Below are positions 40,830 to 52,145 of a stretch of DNA of 64,000 bases, piece by piece. The position numbers and the translations under genes are program-made. Numbering within the stretch: position 1 is the first letter of the stretch; every line of letters begins with the position of its first letter. The notes under the pieces were generated by a model. It did not search any database. It was not told the origin of the DNA and was given only the letters and a program-made list of their open reading frames with translations. This DNA comes from Haplomitrium mnioides (taxonomy: Eukaryota > Marchantiophyta > Haplomitriopsida > Calobryales), in assembly GCA_049999725.1 (NCBI GenBank), contig JBNGIS010023843.1, positions 1 to 64,000 on the forward strand. The letters run 5' to 3'.

Positions 40830-42300
40830 TTTGGTATTACATACATGGAAAAATGTAGTAATATTTTTGTGTTTGTTTGTAAGAAGCATTATGTTTCTAC
40901 CATTTCTCAGGAGTTGTGCTCTTCGGTAGGCACTTATCAAAGGTTGGATATTAGTGAAGCTGATGTTTTTGAGGCTCACAAAAAATTCGTTAATCATCAC
41001 TTGTTCCTAGACTCCCCTTAGGAAGTTTCACAAGACTCCTAGGAAACCCAGGTTCATTAATGGTGGCTGTGGTACCACTCTTACTGATGTTTCTAAATGG
41101 CTTGGTTATTGTTTCAAAGCTATATTATCTAATATGCATACACTTTGGGTGGACTGACTTTATAAAGCTAATGTTCCTTGTGAAGGTAGTTGGATCCTGA
41201 AAGATTGTACAGACGTTATTAAAGTGACAAGCTTTATTAATTCCTCAAGAGCTTTCTCAGAGAAATCTTCTCCTTTAGTTCTGCATTCTTTTGACTTTTC
41301 GACTCTTATACTAATCTAGACTTCACAGATCTTAAAACCAGAATGAGTTCTCGTATCCTCAAAGTTTCAGTAAACAGTTTAAACTCCATCGGTTCAGATT
41401 CTTGGTGGTTCATAAGACAGGGCTTGATTTTAAGTACATGTTGCTTGCTTGTGTAAACCTGAAGTCTTTTAAGTTAGTAAAAGCCACAGACCTAATTTTC
41501 TGGCTGGACTTTCTGGTGGAGAATCTTCATCTCTCTTTCGGGCACTCTGTCTGTAGACAATCCATCGGGATCCCTATGGGCACTAATTGTGCAGTGTACT
41601 TGGCTAATTTCTTTTTGTTCACGTATGAATGGGTTTTCCTCAACAGGCTTGTCAGATCTCAGGCTTGTCCTGTCTTCCTTCATGAGTTGTCCCTTGTTAG
41701 AAGGTTTGTTGATGATCTGTTTGTCCCTGATTGGGAAAACTTTTTGGATTTCATGTACTTGGATGTTCATGCTCTGGGAGGAGGCATCTATCCTAGCAAG
41801 TCATGTGAGCTGAACTCTACCTCATATGGCTTCTCTTGCCACTTTTTAGATCTAGATATTAGACAATCTAAAAAAGGCTTTGAAGTCAATATTTTTGACA
41901 AGCATAACCTACCAGAGTATGCAGGCATTCAGATAATCAGAATGCCTCATATTCAATCTAATATCTCAGATACAGCTAAATTTGGAGTAGTCAACCGCCA
42001 ATTCTTCAGATTTATTCGTCTTTGTAGCTCTAAGGAGTTTTTTGTGTCTCAAATGGTGGGTCTCTTTCTCCTTGTTGAGGATAAAGGTTATCCAGTTCAC
42101 AAGCTTATGAACAGAACTAGGGGTCTCCTTACTTGAGTGAAATTCTTGTATGAATTATCAGCTATGGGCATTTTCAAGACAATGCGGAAAAAGGGATGTT
42201 AGTTTAGAGTGGGGAGCTTCATTTAAGCCCACTTGTAGTCATTCTAATTTTTCTAATTAACAAACATCTCCTTCTCCTATTCTATTCTATTCTATTCTCC
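40830..42300 (+). pseudogene. Penelope-like element RT, with TATTC tail
   Basis: Pieces in order: FVFVCKKHYVSTISQELC and SEADVFEAHKKFV (40860-41010); FHKTPRKPRFINGG (41027-41070); DFSTL followed after a 1-base deletion by YTNLDF (41295-41330); then the open frame 41402-42136 with QSIGIPMGTNCAVYLANFF, RRFVDDLF (catalytic DD), FLDLDIRQSKKGFEVNIFDK and FGVVNRQFFRFIRLCSS. This motif set is that of Penelope-like retroelement RTs, distinct from LINE and LTR RTs. After 42136 a short conserved tail (FLYELSAMGIF) leads within ~160 bp to (TATTC)n at 42277-42300. No GIY-YIG endonuclease follows. The 5' part is replaced by LINE-B copies. Confidence 0.82.
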
Positions 42301-42880
42301 CTTTGTTTTCCTTTTCTACTTTTTTATCTTTCATCCCGGATTTTGTTTTTTGTTTTGTGTGTGTGTGTGTTTTTCTTGGTTTTTTTTCTTCAAATTTTAA
42401 TTTGTTTTTGTTTTTTAGGTTATGGTAGCTTTAGAGGTTAGTGCTGGCCAACATTATGCCTACTTTTTCCCACCACTTCCGGAATAGACACAGAAACGTA
42501 GGACTTTAGTTTTGCCTTTGGCATAACTTATATCCACAGATGGGAACTGACGAAGTCTGTGGTAAAGTAGTAGTTATCTGTCAATACTACTCATAATGCT
42601 GCTTAGAGGTCTATGGCAAGTGCTTGACAAACACTATGTGCATCACCGCACTTCTCCTCTAGTTAGCTAGTTAGTTAGTTAAATTAATTTAATTTTTAAA
42701 TATTTATTTTAGTTTTGGGTTTCTTTTGCTTTATTTTTGTTTTTGATTGGGGGGAGGTTCGGTTGTTAATCTTTTCAATCTTCAGTACAGATCATCTTCA
42801 TTAACTTTATGATTGGCTACCTTGGTTTGTAAGTATGGAGTTCTCTCGATACTGATAAGGATATATATTTCTGTCAAGTG
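42301..42880 (+). repeat. Structured repeat, family 2 (copy 2)
   Basis: T-rich lead with (TG)n, TTAGTGCTGGCCAACATTATGCC, then hairpin 2 CCACAGA/TCTGTGG (42534-42540 with 42556-42562) around GGGAACTGACGAA, and hairpin 3 AGTAGTA/TACTACT (42566-42572 with 42585-42591). Ends GATTGGCTACCTTGGTTTG. The GTTCTGCATCC block is missing because LINE-B follows. Confidence 0.85.
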
Positions 42881-43440
42881 GGCTTCCACCTTTTGGTGTT
42901 CGCCCAAATGGAGAACGGCTAATCTGTTAATGATATTCGCTTCCCAATTCCACATAGTGCTGATCTGCGACAAAGCCAAAAACAGTTAATGAGATTTTGC
43001 AGTTAATCCTCCTTGGCAGAGACGTCTTGCATCAATCTGAAAGCCAGGCTTTTCCTTTTCCTCTTCCTGAAGCTCCCGACTTGCACACCTCTTTGGACAA
43101 GTAGGCATCATCGCATCCCATATATCAGTCCATCTGGAGAAGTGTGTAGAGTCGATGAGAATTCTAGAATAAGATTGATTGTAGATGGCCGGTCCAGGAT
43201 GAACCGAAGGCTTTGTTGGTGGAGTGGTTGCTGAGGGGGGAGTTATGTTTCCAGACCCACATTCCAGGATTGCAACTTCTCTCTCTGAGAACTGAGGCAA
43301 GTAATTTATATCCCGTAGTCTTACTTTTGGTCACTGTGCAGATCGTCTTTGCCCTCATGATGAGTCAAAGAAGAAGTTGGGGTTGAATTTGTCTAGCGAA
43401 CATGGTGGACAGTGCAAAAGAACCATGAACATGAATGGGG
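42881..43440 (-). pseudogene. LINE-B ORF2 fragment (zf-RVT region)
   Basis: Minus strand from MRAKTICTVTKSKTTGYK (43358) through MWVWKHNSPLS and FSRWTDIWDA to the start of the zinc region. Multiple frameshifts, 3' end missing. Confidence 0.75.
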
Positions 43441-43829
43441 TAGAATAGAAACCTGAGTCATGATTCTTGCCTTCAGATCAGTATCATCACTCCACATAGA
43501 TGTTGGGAGTTGGTGTGTCTCCAGATCAGATGTGAAATTTCTGGTCCAGTCTCCTTTTCTTGTGTCGCGTGCTCCCTTACGGATTAGGGAAACCTGCCAC
43601 GTGTCAGCGATGTTGGCTTTTGGGTCATACCATTTCGGTTTGTCTTAGAATTGAATACCTTCATGGTGTCACATAGCATGATCTAAGAGAGTAGAGAGGT
43701 GAAATGACCTGAATTTCAGGCTGTCTTTGAATTGATTGCCTTCATAGTGTGGTTTATAGCATGATCAAAGAGAGTTTAGTGGTGAAGTCAATCGAAGTAT
43801 GAGTGTCAAGGTTGATGTATAAAGATAGG
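43441..43829. other. Intron, nothing recognised
   Basis: A duplicated phrase (GAATTGAATACCTTCATGGTG at about 43650 and GAATTGATTGCCTTCATAGTG near 43730, each followed by AGCATGATC) indicates a local tandem duplication of about 80 bp. No gene. Confidence 0.5.
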
Positions 43830-44170
43830 ATTTGTCTCAACTCCAGTGTTCTCCCTTAATGCTTCTCTGTACATATGTGCCATGAATGAATCCCTCAATC
43901 AGGATGTATGTGTCCTAAGGAGTGTTTTGTTTCTGAAATGGTGGGTCTCATTCTTATTTCTAAGGATTTATAAAGGTTGTCCAGTTCAGAATCTTGTGAA
44001 CAGAACTAGGGGTCTCGTGAAATTCTTGTATGGATTATCAGCTATGGGCATTTTCAATACGATGTGGGAAGATGTATGTTATTGTAGAGTGGGGAGCTTT
44101 ATTTGTGCCCACTTTTAACATTTCTAATCAACTAACATCTCGTTCTGCTAGTCTATTCTGTTCTCTTCTC
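43830..44170 (+). pseudogene. Penelope-like element 3' end fragment
   Basis: Encodes GCPVQNLVNRTRGLVKFLYG then LSAMGIFNTMWEDVC, matching the C-terminus of the RT at 42090-42180. It ends with CATTTCTAATCAACTAACATC and a decayed TTCTATTCTG tail at about 44150. Confidence 0.75.
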
Positions 44171-44579
44171 CCTATTAGAAAGTAAACTCGCAATTCCACT
44201 TCAGAGTTGAGGAAGCCTCTCGAGGGAGGGCACCATGCAAGACAGCAGTGTGGAAGGAGGCAATGGTCGATTATCAGAGTCACAATACACCAGGAGGCAG
44301 AATCGCGAGCTAGTAGGAAATCATCTTCGGGAGACAGCCGAAATCAGAACCCCAGGATAGCAGATCAGAATTGTGGACCCAATTTTTGCAGACGCTTGAT
44401 TGTCTAAAAAAGATGTTCTCTGGTTTGAAAAAGCAAAATCAGAAATATGCAGGAAAGTCGTGAAATGGGAAACGCTCAGGTGTTCTTCAAGGCCCTCATA
44501 TTCGCCGCCTTTTTTTTTTGACAGGAAGTCATATTTGCCAAAGCAGTCACACTTTTCCGGTGTAGCCTGAATGCGTTCC
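44171..44579. other. Intron, unassigned, with a short LINE-B poly-T end
   Basis: 44513-44535 is poly-T plus GACAGGAAGT, the reverse of the LINE-B ORF1-type 3' terminus, but only a few bases remain. The rest is not recognised. Confidence 0.5.
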
Positions 44580-45475
44580 AAATTTCTGAGCCTATTTTTT
44601 TATTATTTTATTATTTTTTTGACCGAAAGCAAACAACTTTATTTACTTTCAAGCACCAAGGATAAAACCGCGACCAGCAATCAGGCCGAGCGGCAAAAAC
44701 CAACAACCAATCAATCCCTTTCGGAATCTAGCCTAGTAAATAACAGCAGCCCAATGTGTGACTTCTCGAACACTATTGCATTCCTAGACAGCCATATGGA
44801 GTAAAGTATTGCTCCTCTAAGTAAGGACCAGATCTCTTATGCTATGACCAGTGCCTTTGGAATTCTGTCGCCTAGGATGCATTGCTGCCACGTTGGCTTC
44901 CACCTTTTGGTATTCGCCCAAATGGAGAACACTAGTCTGTTAATGATGTTTCCTGCCCACTTCCAGATAGAGTTCATCCTAGGACAGAGCCAGAAACAGT
45001 GAATGAAGTCTTCCAGTAAATCCTCCTTGCAGCAGACACATCTTGCATCAATCTCAAAGCCAGGCTTCTCTGTTTTTTTTCTGAAGCTGCCAACTTGCAC
45101 ACCTCTTTGGACAGTAAGCCACATTAATGAGGCCTCTTTGGCTGATCTGCTTGCGTCCCATATCTCAGTCCATCTGGAGGAATGTGCAGAGTCGATCGGA
45201 CCGTGTGCTTTCCAGCGGTCCATAACCGGAACTACTGTAGATGGCCGGTCCAGGATTAACCGACGGACTTTCTTGGTGGAGTAGGTGCTGAGGGGGGAGT
45301 TATCTTTCCAGACCCACATTCCAGGGTCCCAATCATCCTCTCTGATATAAGAGCCAAGTAATTTGTACTCAGAATTCTGAGCTTTGGGTTCTTTGTCACC
45401 TCTATATCTACCTTGCTGACCAAAGGAAATCGACCTCAGCTTCCTCCTTCAGTGATTATGAGGAAAATTTCTGAG
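44580..45475 (-). pseudogene. LINE-B ORF2 C-terminal region with 3' UTR and tail
   Basis: Minus strand: MWVWKDNSPLS (45319), SRWTEIWDASRSAKEASLMW, FEIDARCVCCKEDLLEDFIH then CFWLCPR (Cys/His zinc motif), WKPTWQQCILGDRIP. The ORF2-type 3' UTR (44600-44800) ends in A-rich sequence. One long open frame of 160 residues survives. Confidence 0.82.
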
Positions 45476-46120
45476 CCTATTTCCCACTGTTGACTGTCAC
45501 AAGCATAAATGACTCGAGATAATAAAACTTGGGAGCCCCTAAAAAATAATCTAGCAGCTAGGAAAGGTAAGCTAGCTAATCATACCTATCAATTTGGTGG
45601 TTGTGGTTAATCTACAGCATCAAAAAAATACACTTCCAATACTCCGTTTGTGTTCCTCTTCCTCCTTTCCTTCCCATTTTCTTTTTCATGCGAGGGTTTT
45701 TTGTTTTTGTTTTTTAATGGCTATAGTAGGTTTAGAGGGCAGTGCCAGCGAACATTATGCCTATTTGCCACCAGTTCTTGAAAAGTGAGAGAAATGAGGA
45801 CAGTAGTTTTACCTCTGGCATAACTTGTATATATCTATCCAGGGCTGGGAGCTGACAAAGTCGGTGGTATGGTGGTAGTAAGCTGCCAAAACTACTCATA
45901 ATGCTGCTCAGAGGTCTAGTTGGCTAGTTAGTTAGTTTTTGTTTGAAATTTACTTTTTGGGTTTTTTCTGCTCTATTTTTTATTTTTGATTGGGGTGGCG
46001 GTTTTTGTTGCTAGTCTTGTCAATCTTCAGTACATATCATTTTGATTAACTTTATGATTGGCTACCTTAGTTTGTAGGTTTGGACTTCTATCAATACCTT
46101 TTATGCTATATTCCTAAGAG
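45476..46120 (+). repeat. Structured repeat, family 2 (copy 3, diverged)
   Basis: GGCAGTGCCAGCGAACATTATGCC at about 45740, then GGGAGCTGACAAAG in the hairpin 2 loop and hairpin 3 as GGTAGT/ACTACT with one G-U pair. Hairpin 2 is weakened. Ends GATTGGCTACCTTAGTTTG. Confidence 0.75.
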
Positions 46121-46149
46121 CATGTGACTAGCTAACTAGAGGTGAAGTG

Positions 46150-47166
46150 CAGTAGTAGTTAGTGATTCTATTCCTCATCATGCTATGTTCAGGGTGCAGA
46201 AGGCCCCAATCACTAACATTTCAGCAGACCTCTCTGGGAGTTATGCTCTTGGATGTTTGCTTCAGAAGATCAAACTAAAGTGAAATGAATGATGTCGCAA
46301 GCTGATGCTTGAGAGTGGACAGATTTTGATTAGTTGGATTCTTGGTGGAGTGCTAGGCATCATCATGACTGAGTTTTCTCGTTACTTCCGGAAAGTGGCA
46401 GAAACTCAGTACGACGATTGATCAGGACTTGCCGTCGGGAACGGACGAAACCAGCAGGAAGTTGTGGCAGCTTGTCACTGCTACACATGATGAGGCTGAA
46501 TAGTCTGAAACTTTGTGTCTGACACCACAGAGTCAAGGCTGCACTCTATGCGTGCAGAGTTGTGATATGTGTAGGTTTTTCCTAGACTATTGCAGCTTCC
46601 ACTTAAGTGTTGTTGTGGTTAGTTTTGCTCTCCAGAACTTCATAACTAATACATTCAGTGACTTTAGCGGATGTTCTGCATCCAAGTAGTCACCAGTGAT
46701 GCGCTTCATGTGCTATGTTCAGGGTGCAGAAGGTCCCAATCACTAACCTTTCAGCAGACGTCTCTGGGAGTTAAGCTCTTGGATGTTTGCTTCACAAGAT
46801 CAAACTAAAGTGAAATGAATGATGTTGCAAGCGCATGTTTGAGTGTTGATATATTTTGATTAGTTGGATTCTTGGTGGAGTGCTAGGCATCATCATGACT
46901 GAGATTTCCTGTTGCTTCCGGAAAGTGGCAGAAACTCAGTAGGATGATTGATCAGGACCTGTTGTCGGTAACTGACAAAGCCAGGAGGAAGTTGCAGCAG
47001 CTTGTCACTGCTACAGATGATGAGGCTGAATAGTCTGAAACTTTGTGTCTGACACCACATTGTCAAGGCTGCGCTCTATGCGTGCACAGTTGTGATTTGT
47101 GTAGATTTTTCCTAGACTATTGCAGCTTCCATTTAATTGTTTTTGTGGTTAGTTGTGCTCTCCAGG
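46150..47166 (+). repeat. 531-bp structured repeat, two units
   Basis: Units start at 46348 and 46878 (spacing 530). The preceding half-unit (46180-46347) joins mid-unit at GCTATGTTCAGGGTGCAG. Interrupted at 47166 in GCTCTCCAG by copia 2. Confidence 0.92.
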
Positions 47167-47803
47167 AGTGCAGGTATGAATTGACTATGTAGCAGTGGAA
47201 CCTGCTCTCGAAGATAAGTCTCCTACACCTGCTAGGATTCAAGCGCCCACAGATTTTGAACAGGTTGCCTATAGAAATCCGGCCCATTCGCTGGTATTGT
47301 ATTGTGTATATAAATCAGAGGAAGAGGAGCTCATTCCATCCTCATTGCAAACACATTCGCTAGTTCACTTGTATCTCGTTTTGGGGCATTCAAGGGAAAA
47401 TCACGTGCAGAAGAGGAGAGTCGTTTTTCTCATCAAAAGTGGTATCGGGAGTCACGAGTGAGTCATTTTCTGCACGTGACGGCTCCCACGAAGTGCCTAG
47501 GCTGAGTTTCGTGCATTGTCAGGTAGTTGCGGTTAAGCCTGGGAGGTGGTCGGTGCATCTTTGTGCATAGGAAACAAATCGCAAGGAGTTGCGATTTGGT
47601 CTGGAAGGAGGTCGCGAGGACCTGTTCTTGCGAACCTGCTGACGAGGGAGGGGAGATTCGCGATCACCCTAGTTTTGCCAATCTGCTGTCACACACACTC
47701 TTCAGCGAGCTAATGTTTTTCCTTCTCCCTCTTTCTTGCGATTCTCAGCTATAGTGGATTTTTGCTGCTGCAATATGATCAACCCGATTTGATATTTCCA
47801 ACA
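47167..47803 (+). promoter_or_regulatory. Copia 2 5' LTR with TATA box
   Basis: Ends TTTCCAACA at 47803. TGTATATAAATC at about 47313 is a good TATA box and is repeated in the 3' LTR near 51493. Start placed where homology to the 3' LTR begins. Confidence 0.75.
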
Positions 47804-47817
47804 GGTTATGGGCCCAC
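47804..47817 (+). promoter_or_regulatory. Copia 2 primer binding site (initiator tRNA-Met anticodon stem-loop)
   Basis: GGTTATGGGCCCAC, identical to the copia 1 site and placed directly after the LTR end. Contains the gag ATG (47808-47810). Confidence 0.82.
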
Positions 47818-48655
47818 TCTCGATGGGCGATGCAAGTATTGGTAGCTCTGGCATGTATTCCATAGAGAAATTTGAAGTTTCAAATTTTCTAGACTGGAAG
47901 GCAAAAATGCAATTAATCCTTGAACTAAAAGGATTATGGAGATATGTGAACGGTGAGTGCCGTAATCCCAGTAGCAGTCATGCCACTGAGGAAGGGATTG
48001 CACTGTGGATGGAGGCAGATAGCCATGCTCAGATTCTTGTCTGCCTGAGCTTGGGTAAAAAGCAGTTTGCCCAAGTAAGGACCCTCACTACTTCAAGTGA
48101 GGTGTGGAAAGTCTTAGAGGGGGCTATGAGCAAGGAGGGGCTTTTGCTGCCACATGCCTGTGGAGGAAGCTGTTGAATTTGACATTTGCAGAAGATGACA
48201 ACATGGGTGATCACACTGCAAAGGTCAGGAATCTGGTGGAGCAGTAGTTGTCAATCAACCCATGCCTCAAGGAGGAAATGTTTGTACAAATCTTGGTGGC
48301 AAGCTCACCTGAGTCCTAGGATATTTGGTTGCACTCACTAGAGAGTAATGTGAGCGGGCTGACTTTAGATGAATCAAATTCCAGGCCCCTGGCTGAGAAA
48401 ACCAGGAGAGAGGCGCGTCTGGGCTGGCCTGAGCAAGGTTCTGCCATGTTCACCAAAGGCAAAGGGATCAGGACAAATCAAGGTGGAAAGTCCCAGAGTG
48501 GGAGCAACCCATCCAGTGGGAACTGCTTTTACTGTAACAAGCCTGGCCACATTGCAAGGCATTGTCGAAAGAAGGCAAAGGGCAAGGAGGGCAAAAAGCA
48601 AGGCAGTTGCAAATGGTTGCAAGGACAAGCAGGACAAGGCACAGGCTAATGTTGC
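47808..48655 (+). pseudogene. Copia 2 gag
   Basis: 47808-48176 opens MGPLSMGDASIG and reads FEVSNFLDWKAKMQLILELK, LWRYVNGECR, typical UBN2 gag. Frameshift near 48170. 48329-48649 contains the CCHC knuckle CFYCNKPGHIARHC. Further stop (TAG at 48245). Forms the capsid-like particle in intact elements. Confidence 0.83.
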
Positions 48656-48718
48656 TAAAATTAAAAAGTCTGATGTTGATGCAGATCAGACACTGATATC
48701 AAGGATGAGGCCAAGAAA

Positions 48719-50030
48719 TTGGTGCTCATGGCAACTGCTGAGAAGACATCTGAGGAAGATGTGTGGTACCTTGATTCGGGTGCCACAAATCACTGCACTG
48801 GCAGAAAAGACTGGTTCAATACACTGCTGGACATTCATCCCACAGCAGTGTACCTAGGTGATGCAAGGCATTTGATGGGTTATCAAGCTGGAGAAATATC
48901 AGTCACCATGCACCTAGGATTAAAATCAACAAAGGCTAATTTTTCCAGGGTATTGTATGTCCCAGGACTAAGCAAGATTCTACTCTCCATTAGGTGCATG
49001 TCTGAGGAGGGGTATGGGTTCTGGATGGATGACAGGGGAGCTAAAATTTACAGCCTAACTGACAAATCATAGGGCAAGGAATGACGGAGCACAAGCTGTA
49101 CAAGCTTTGTAGCAGTCCCCTGAAGGAGGCACAGGCCAATGTTGTGACCAGTAAAGTGAATGCCCATTTGTGACATCAAAGACTTGGACATTTGGGATAC
49201 CAAGGTTTGAGGATCTTTAGGAAGGGAAGCATGGTGTCTGGACTGGACTGTCCAGACAGTGGGAGTTTGGGTTTTAGTATAGGTTGCATCAACGGAAAAC
49301 AGAACAAAGGTGTTTTTCCCAAGGAAGGAAGGAGAGGAAAGAACAATCTGGAACTGGGCCACTCAGATGTCTGTGGACCAGGAAGTGTACTTGGCTATGG
49401 TCCTAGGAGCAAAGTATTTTGTAACCTTCATTGATGATTTGACAAGGAAAACATTTGTCTATTTGATGAAGTCCAAATGTGAATGAATGCTTTTCAAAGT
49501 TTTGTAGTTCAAAGCTCAAGTGGAAAATGTGCTAGAAATGAAAGTGAAGATACTCTGTACAAATGGGGGAGGGGAGAATATGTCCAAGGAATTTGCAGGC
49601 TTTCTAAGAGAGCATGGGATCAAGCACCAGCTCACAGCAAGGGTTTCTCCATGGCAAAACGGTGTGGCAGAATGGATGAACAGGACTATCATGGAGAGTG
49701 TAAGCAGCATACTCTATGCAAGGAACATCCAGAGGAATTTCTGGGCGGAGCTGTGAACACAGCAGTCTACCTCAGAAATCGATGCCCTACCAAGGCTAGG
49801 AGAAATATGACACGAGAGGAAGCGTGGTCAGGTAAGAAACCTGATGTCTCACATCTCAGAGTTTTTGGTTGTGATACTTGTGCATTAGTACCTCATAAAA
49901 TGAGAGGGAAATTAGATGCAAAGACAGTCAAATGTGTGTCTCTGGGATACTGGGAGGACTGCAAAGGGTACAGGCTCTTTAATTGTAACAAACCAGATAA
50001 TCAGGAGTCGGGACGTGGTGTTTGATGAGA
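48719..50030 (+). pseudogene. Copia 2 protease and integrase
   Basis: 48719-49072: MVLMATAEKTSEEDVWYLDS then GATNHCTGRK, the aspartic protease (DSGAT). The HQRLGHLGYQGL pre-integrase motif is at 49170-49210. The integrase core is spread over frames: HSDVCGP, NGGGENMSKEF and SPWQNGVAEWMNRT (49560-49690), then VFGCDTCALVPHK. At least four frameshifts or stops. Confidence 0.83.
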
Positions 50031-51330
50031 GACGGCCAGAGGATCTGGCAAGGTCACCTGCAGTTGGCACAGAAGCAGGTTGAGAAGTCTGCAAGGGAAA
50101 GGAGAAACTAATGGAGTACACAAGTGACGTGCCAGCACCTCACAATCTGGGACAGAAACTGAAATTGGAAACAACGAGGGAATAGTTCCAGTAGTGGGAG
50201 TACCAGCAGTAAATGAGAGGACACTTGTGGAAGGGAAGGACGTTCAACCAATCCGTTCTGGGAGATTGAGCAAGCACCCAGTGAGGCTGGATCTGGCAGT
50301 GCCAGAGACATTCTCAGTCAATGTGGCCATAGCAGATGATCCACTAACACTGAAGGAGGCGTTGTCCAGGGAGGACTCCTATGCATGGGAGCTGGCTTGT
50401 AAGGAGGAATTAGATTCGCTCCATAAGAACCACACCTGGAATCTAGCTAAGTTCCGCAAGGGAAGGAAAGCCGTGGGTGGTAAATCGGTACTGAAGGTCA
50501 AGTACCGAGTTGATGGGTCTGTGGAGAGATACAAGACAAGGGTGGTTGCCAAGAGACTTACACAGATGGCCGGGGTAGATTATACAGAAACTTTTTGCAC
50601 CGGTTGGAAAGTTTTCTTCAATCAGGTGTCTGTTGGCTGTTGCTGCAATGATGGACTGGGAGGTGCATCAAGTTGATGTCAAGACAGCATTCTTGAATGG
50701 AGATCTCGATGAAGAGATCTATATGCAGCAGCCAGAAGGATATGTTGTGAGAGGGAAGGAAATCCTTGTGTGCAGATTAAAAAAGGCGTTATATGGCCTC
50801 AAGCAAGCGTCAAGGGCATTGAATCAAAGGGTGTACATTGAGAAAATTCTTGAGAGATATGCAATGGGAGATTGCAGGGCAGTCTGCACCCCATTAGAAG
50901 GTGGTATGAGGCTAGTCAAGGAAGTCGGACCTGGAACAAAAGAGGAGACTGAAGAGCTGACACAAGTGCCATATCAAAGTGCAGTAGGCATTCTGAGTTA
51001 TGCCATGATAGCCACAAGGCCAGACATTGCCTATGCAGTGGTAGTTGTCTCAAGGTTTGTGTTCAACCTAGGAATGGCTCACTGGCTTGTAGCAAAAAGA
51101 ATTTTCCAGTACCTTCAAGGCTCCAAGGATCATGTGCTGGAGTACAGTGGATATCCGGAATCCACTGAGATCAGCAACAGTTCACTGATCAGATATAGTG
51201 ACTCTGACTATGCAGGCAGCAAGGATGATGGAAAGTCCACATCTGGATATGCTTTTCTTGTCTCTTGCATATAATAGATGAAGCCCATAGAAGTATGGAT
51301 GTGCTCAGACAGAGCAAAAGACATAGGAGT
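50031..51330 (+). pseudogene. Copia 2 reverse transcriptase and RNase H, catalytic block deleted
   Basis: 50194-50600 has LTLKEALSREDSYAWELACK and NHTWNLAKFRKGRKAVGGK. 50633-51274 has DWEVHQVDVKTAFLNGDLDE, MQQPEGYVV, CRLKKALYGLKQASRALNQ, then jumps to RVYIEKILERYAMGDC, so the YVDD active-site stretch is missing. RNase H begins (YSDSDYAGSKDDGKSTSGYA) and is truncated at 51274. Confidence 0.85.
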
Positions 51331-51560
51331 GCGTGTAAGAATTGAATGTGTAGCAGTGCAAGCTGCTTTCGAAGATAAGTCTCCTTCACCTAAACTAATA
51401 GTAAGTCTCTTTCACCTGCTAGGATTCAAGAGCCCACAGATTTTGAACAGGGAATCCATAGAACTCCAGCCCATTGGCTGGTATTGTATTGTGTATATAA
51501 ATCAGAGGAAGAGGAGCTCATGCATTCTCATTGCAAACAAATCTCCTAGGCTGCGCATGG

Positions 51561-51854
51561 TGGGTTGACTCAGCATGAGCCCGAACACTGTGCAAGGGAG
51601 CATTCAGTGACATGCGAGTGTCCTGAAACAGTAGAGTGACGATTTGCAACACCACAGTGAAATTTTTGCAGTCCCTGAACTTGGAAGGTTTTTGGGTAGT
51701 TGAAAGGATTTGCGCTGCTGGAAAACTCTGTTTCTCAACATGTGAAAGGTATTCCATGAAAACTTGGCTCTGGTTTTGGAAAAAAGTGCTGTTCAGATTC
51801 TCATCCCTTAGCCCCCTCTTTCTCAGGAACCAAGAAATAGAGGCAAGAGCCTTC
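51561..51854. other. Intron or LTR remnant, unassigned
   Basis: Follows the recognisable part of the copia 2 3' LTR. CCTAGGCTG at 51546 still aligns with 47497. Beyond that no clear match. No gene seen. Confidence 0.5.
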
Positions 51855-52145
51855 AGCAGTTGCTAAGTTGGAGGATTTTGGGATTCCGTGCTAATACCCG
51901 CGAAGGAGCCGACAGGCAGTGGAAATGGTGGGATGAGGCAGTTTGCAGAATAACTAAATTTCTGAGAGATTACGGTTTCAGAAAGGCCTACCTGAGGAGA
52001 GTAGAAGGGATGCTAAGCGGCAAAGTAGCTACTCTCAGAGCTCAGATCGAGGAAGACCAGAACAACAGTTTTCTCGAAGAGGAACTAGACAGACAAGTTG
52101 CATCTGCATCGATGAAGCTTGAATACAAAGAAACACACTTCTTAG
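51855..52145 (+). pseudogene. LINE ORF2 fragment between endonuclease and RT (probably LINE-B)
   Basis: 51860-52204 is open: WKWWDEAVCRITKFLRD, SGKVATLRAQIEEDQ, LEEELDRQVASASMKLEYKE. The helical LxxEL...EE pattern before a missing WRQKSR motif is that of the linker preceding RT in plant L1-type ORF2. From about 52150 the frame continues into ORF1 sequence, so the protein is a chimera. Confidence 0.6.

Larger units (their letters stand above)
47167..51560 (+). mobile_element. Copia 2: degraded Ty1/copia element
   Basis: 5' LTR about 47167-47803, primer site 47804-47817, gag-pol remnants 47808-51270, 3' LTR start about 51330 (shared ATGTAGCAGTG / TGTGTAGCAGTG, GAAGATAAGTCTCC, TTGTATTGTGTATATAAATC). 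The 3' LTR is recognisable only to about 51560, so its 3' half is lost or diverged. Inserted into a 531-bp unit. Confidence 0.85.

Noticed and set aside
42137-42240. GIY-YIG endonuclease after the Penelope-like RT
   Set aside because: The codons after the RT (FLYELSAMGIF...) contain no GIY-YIG motifs and the tail follows within 160 bp.
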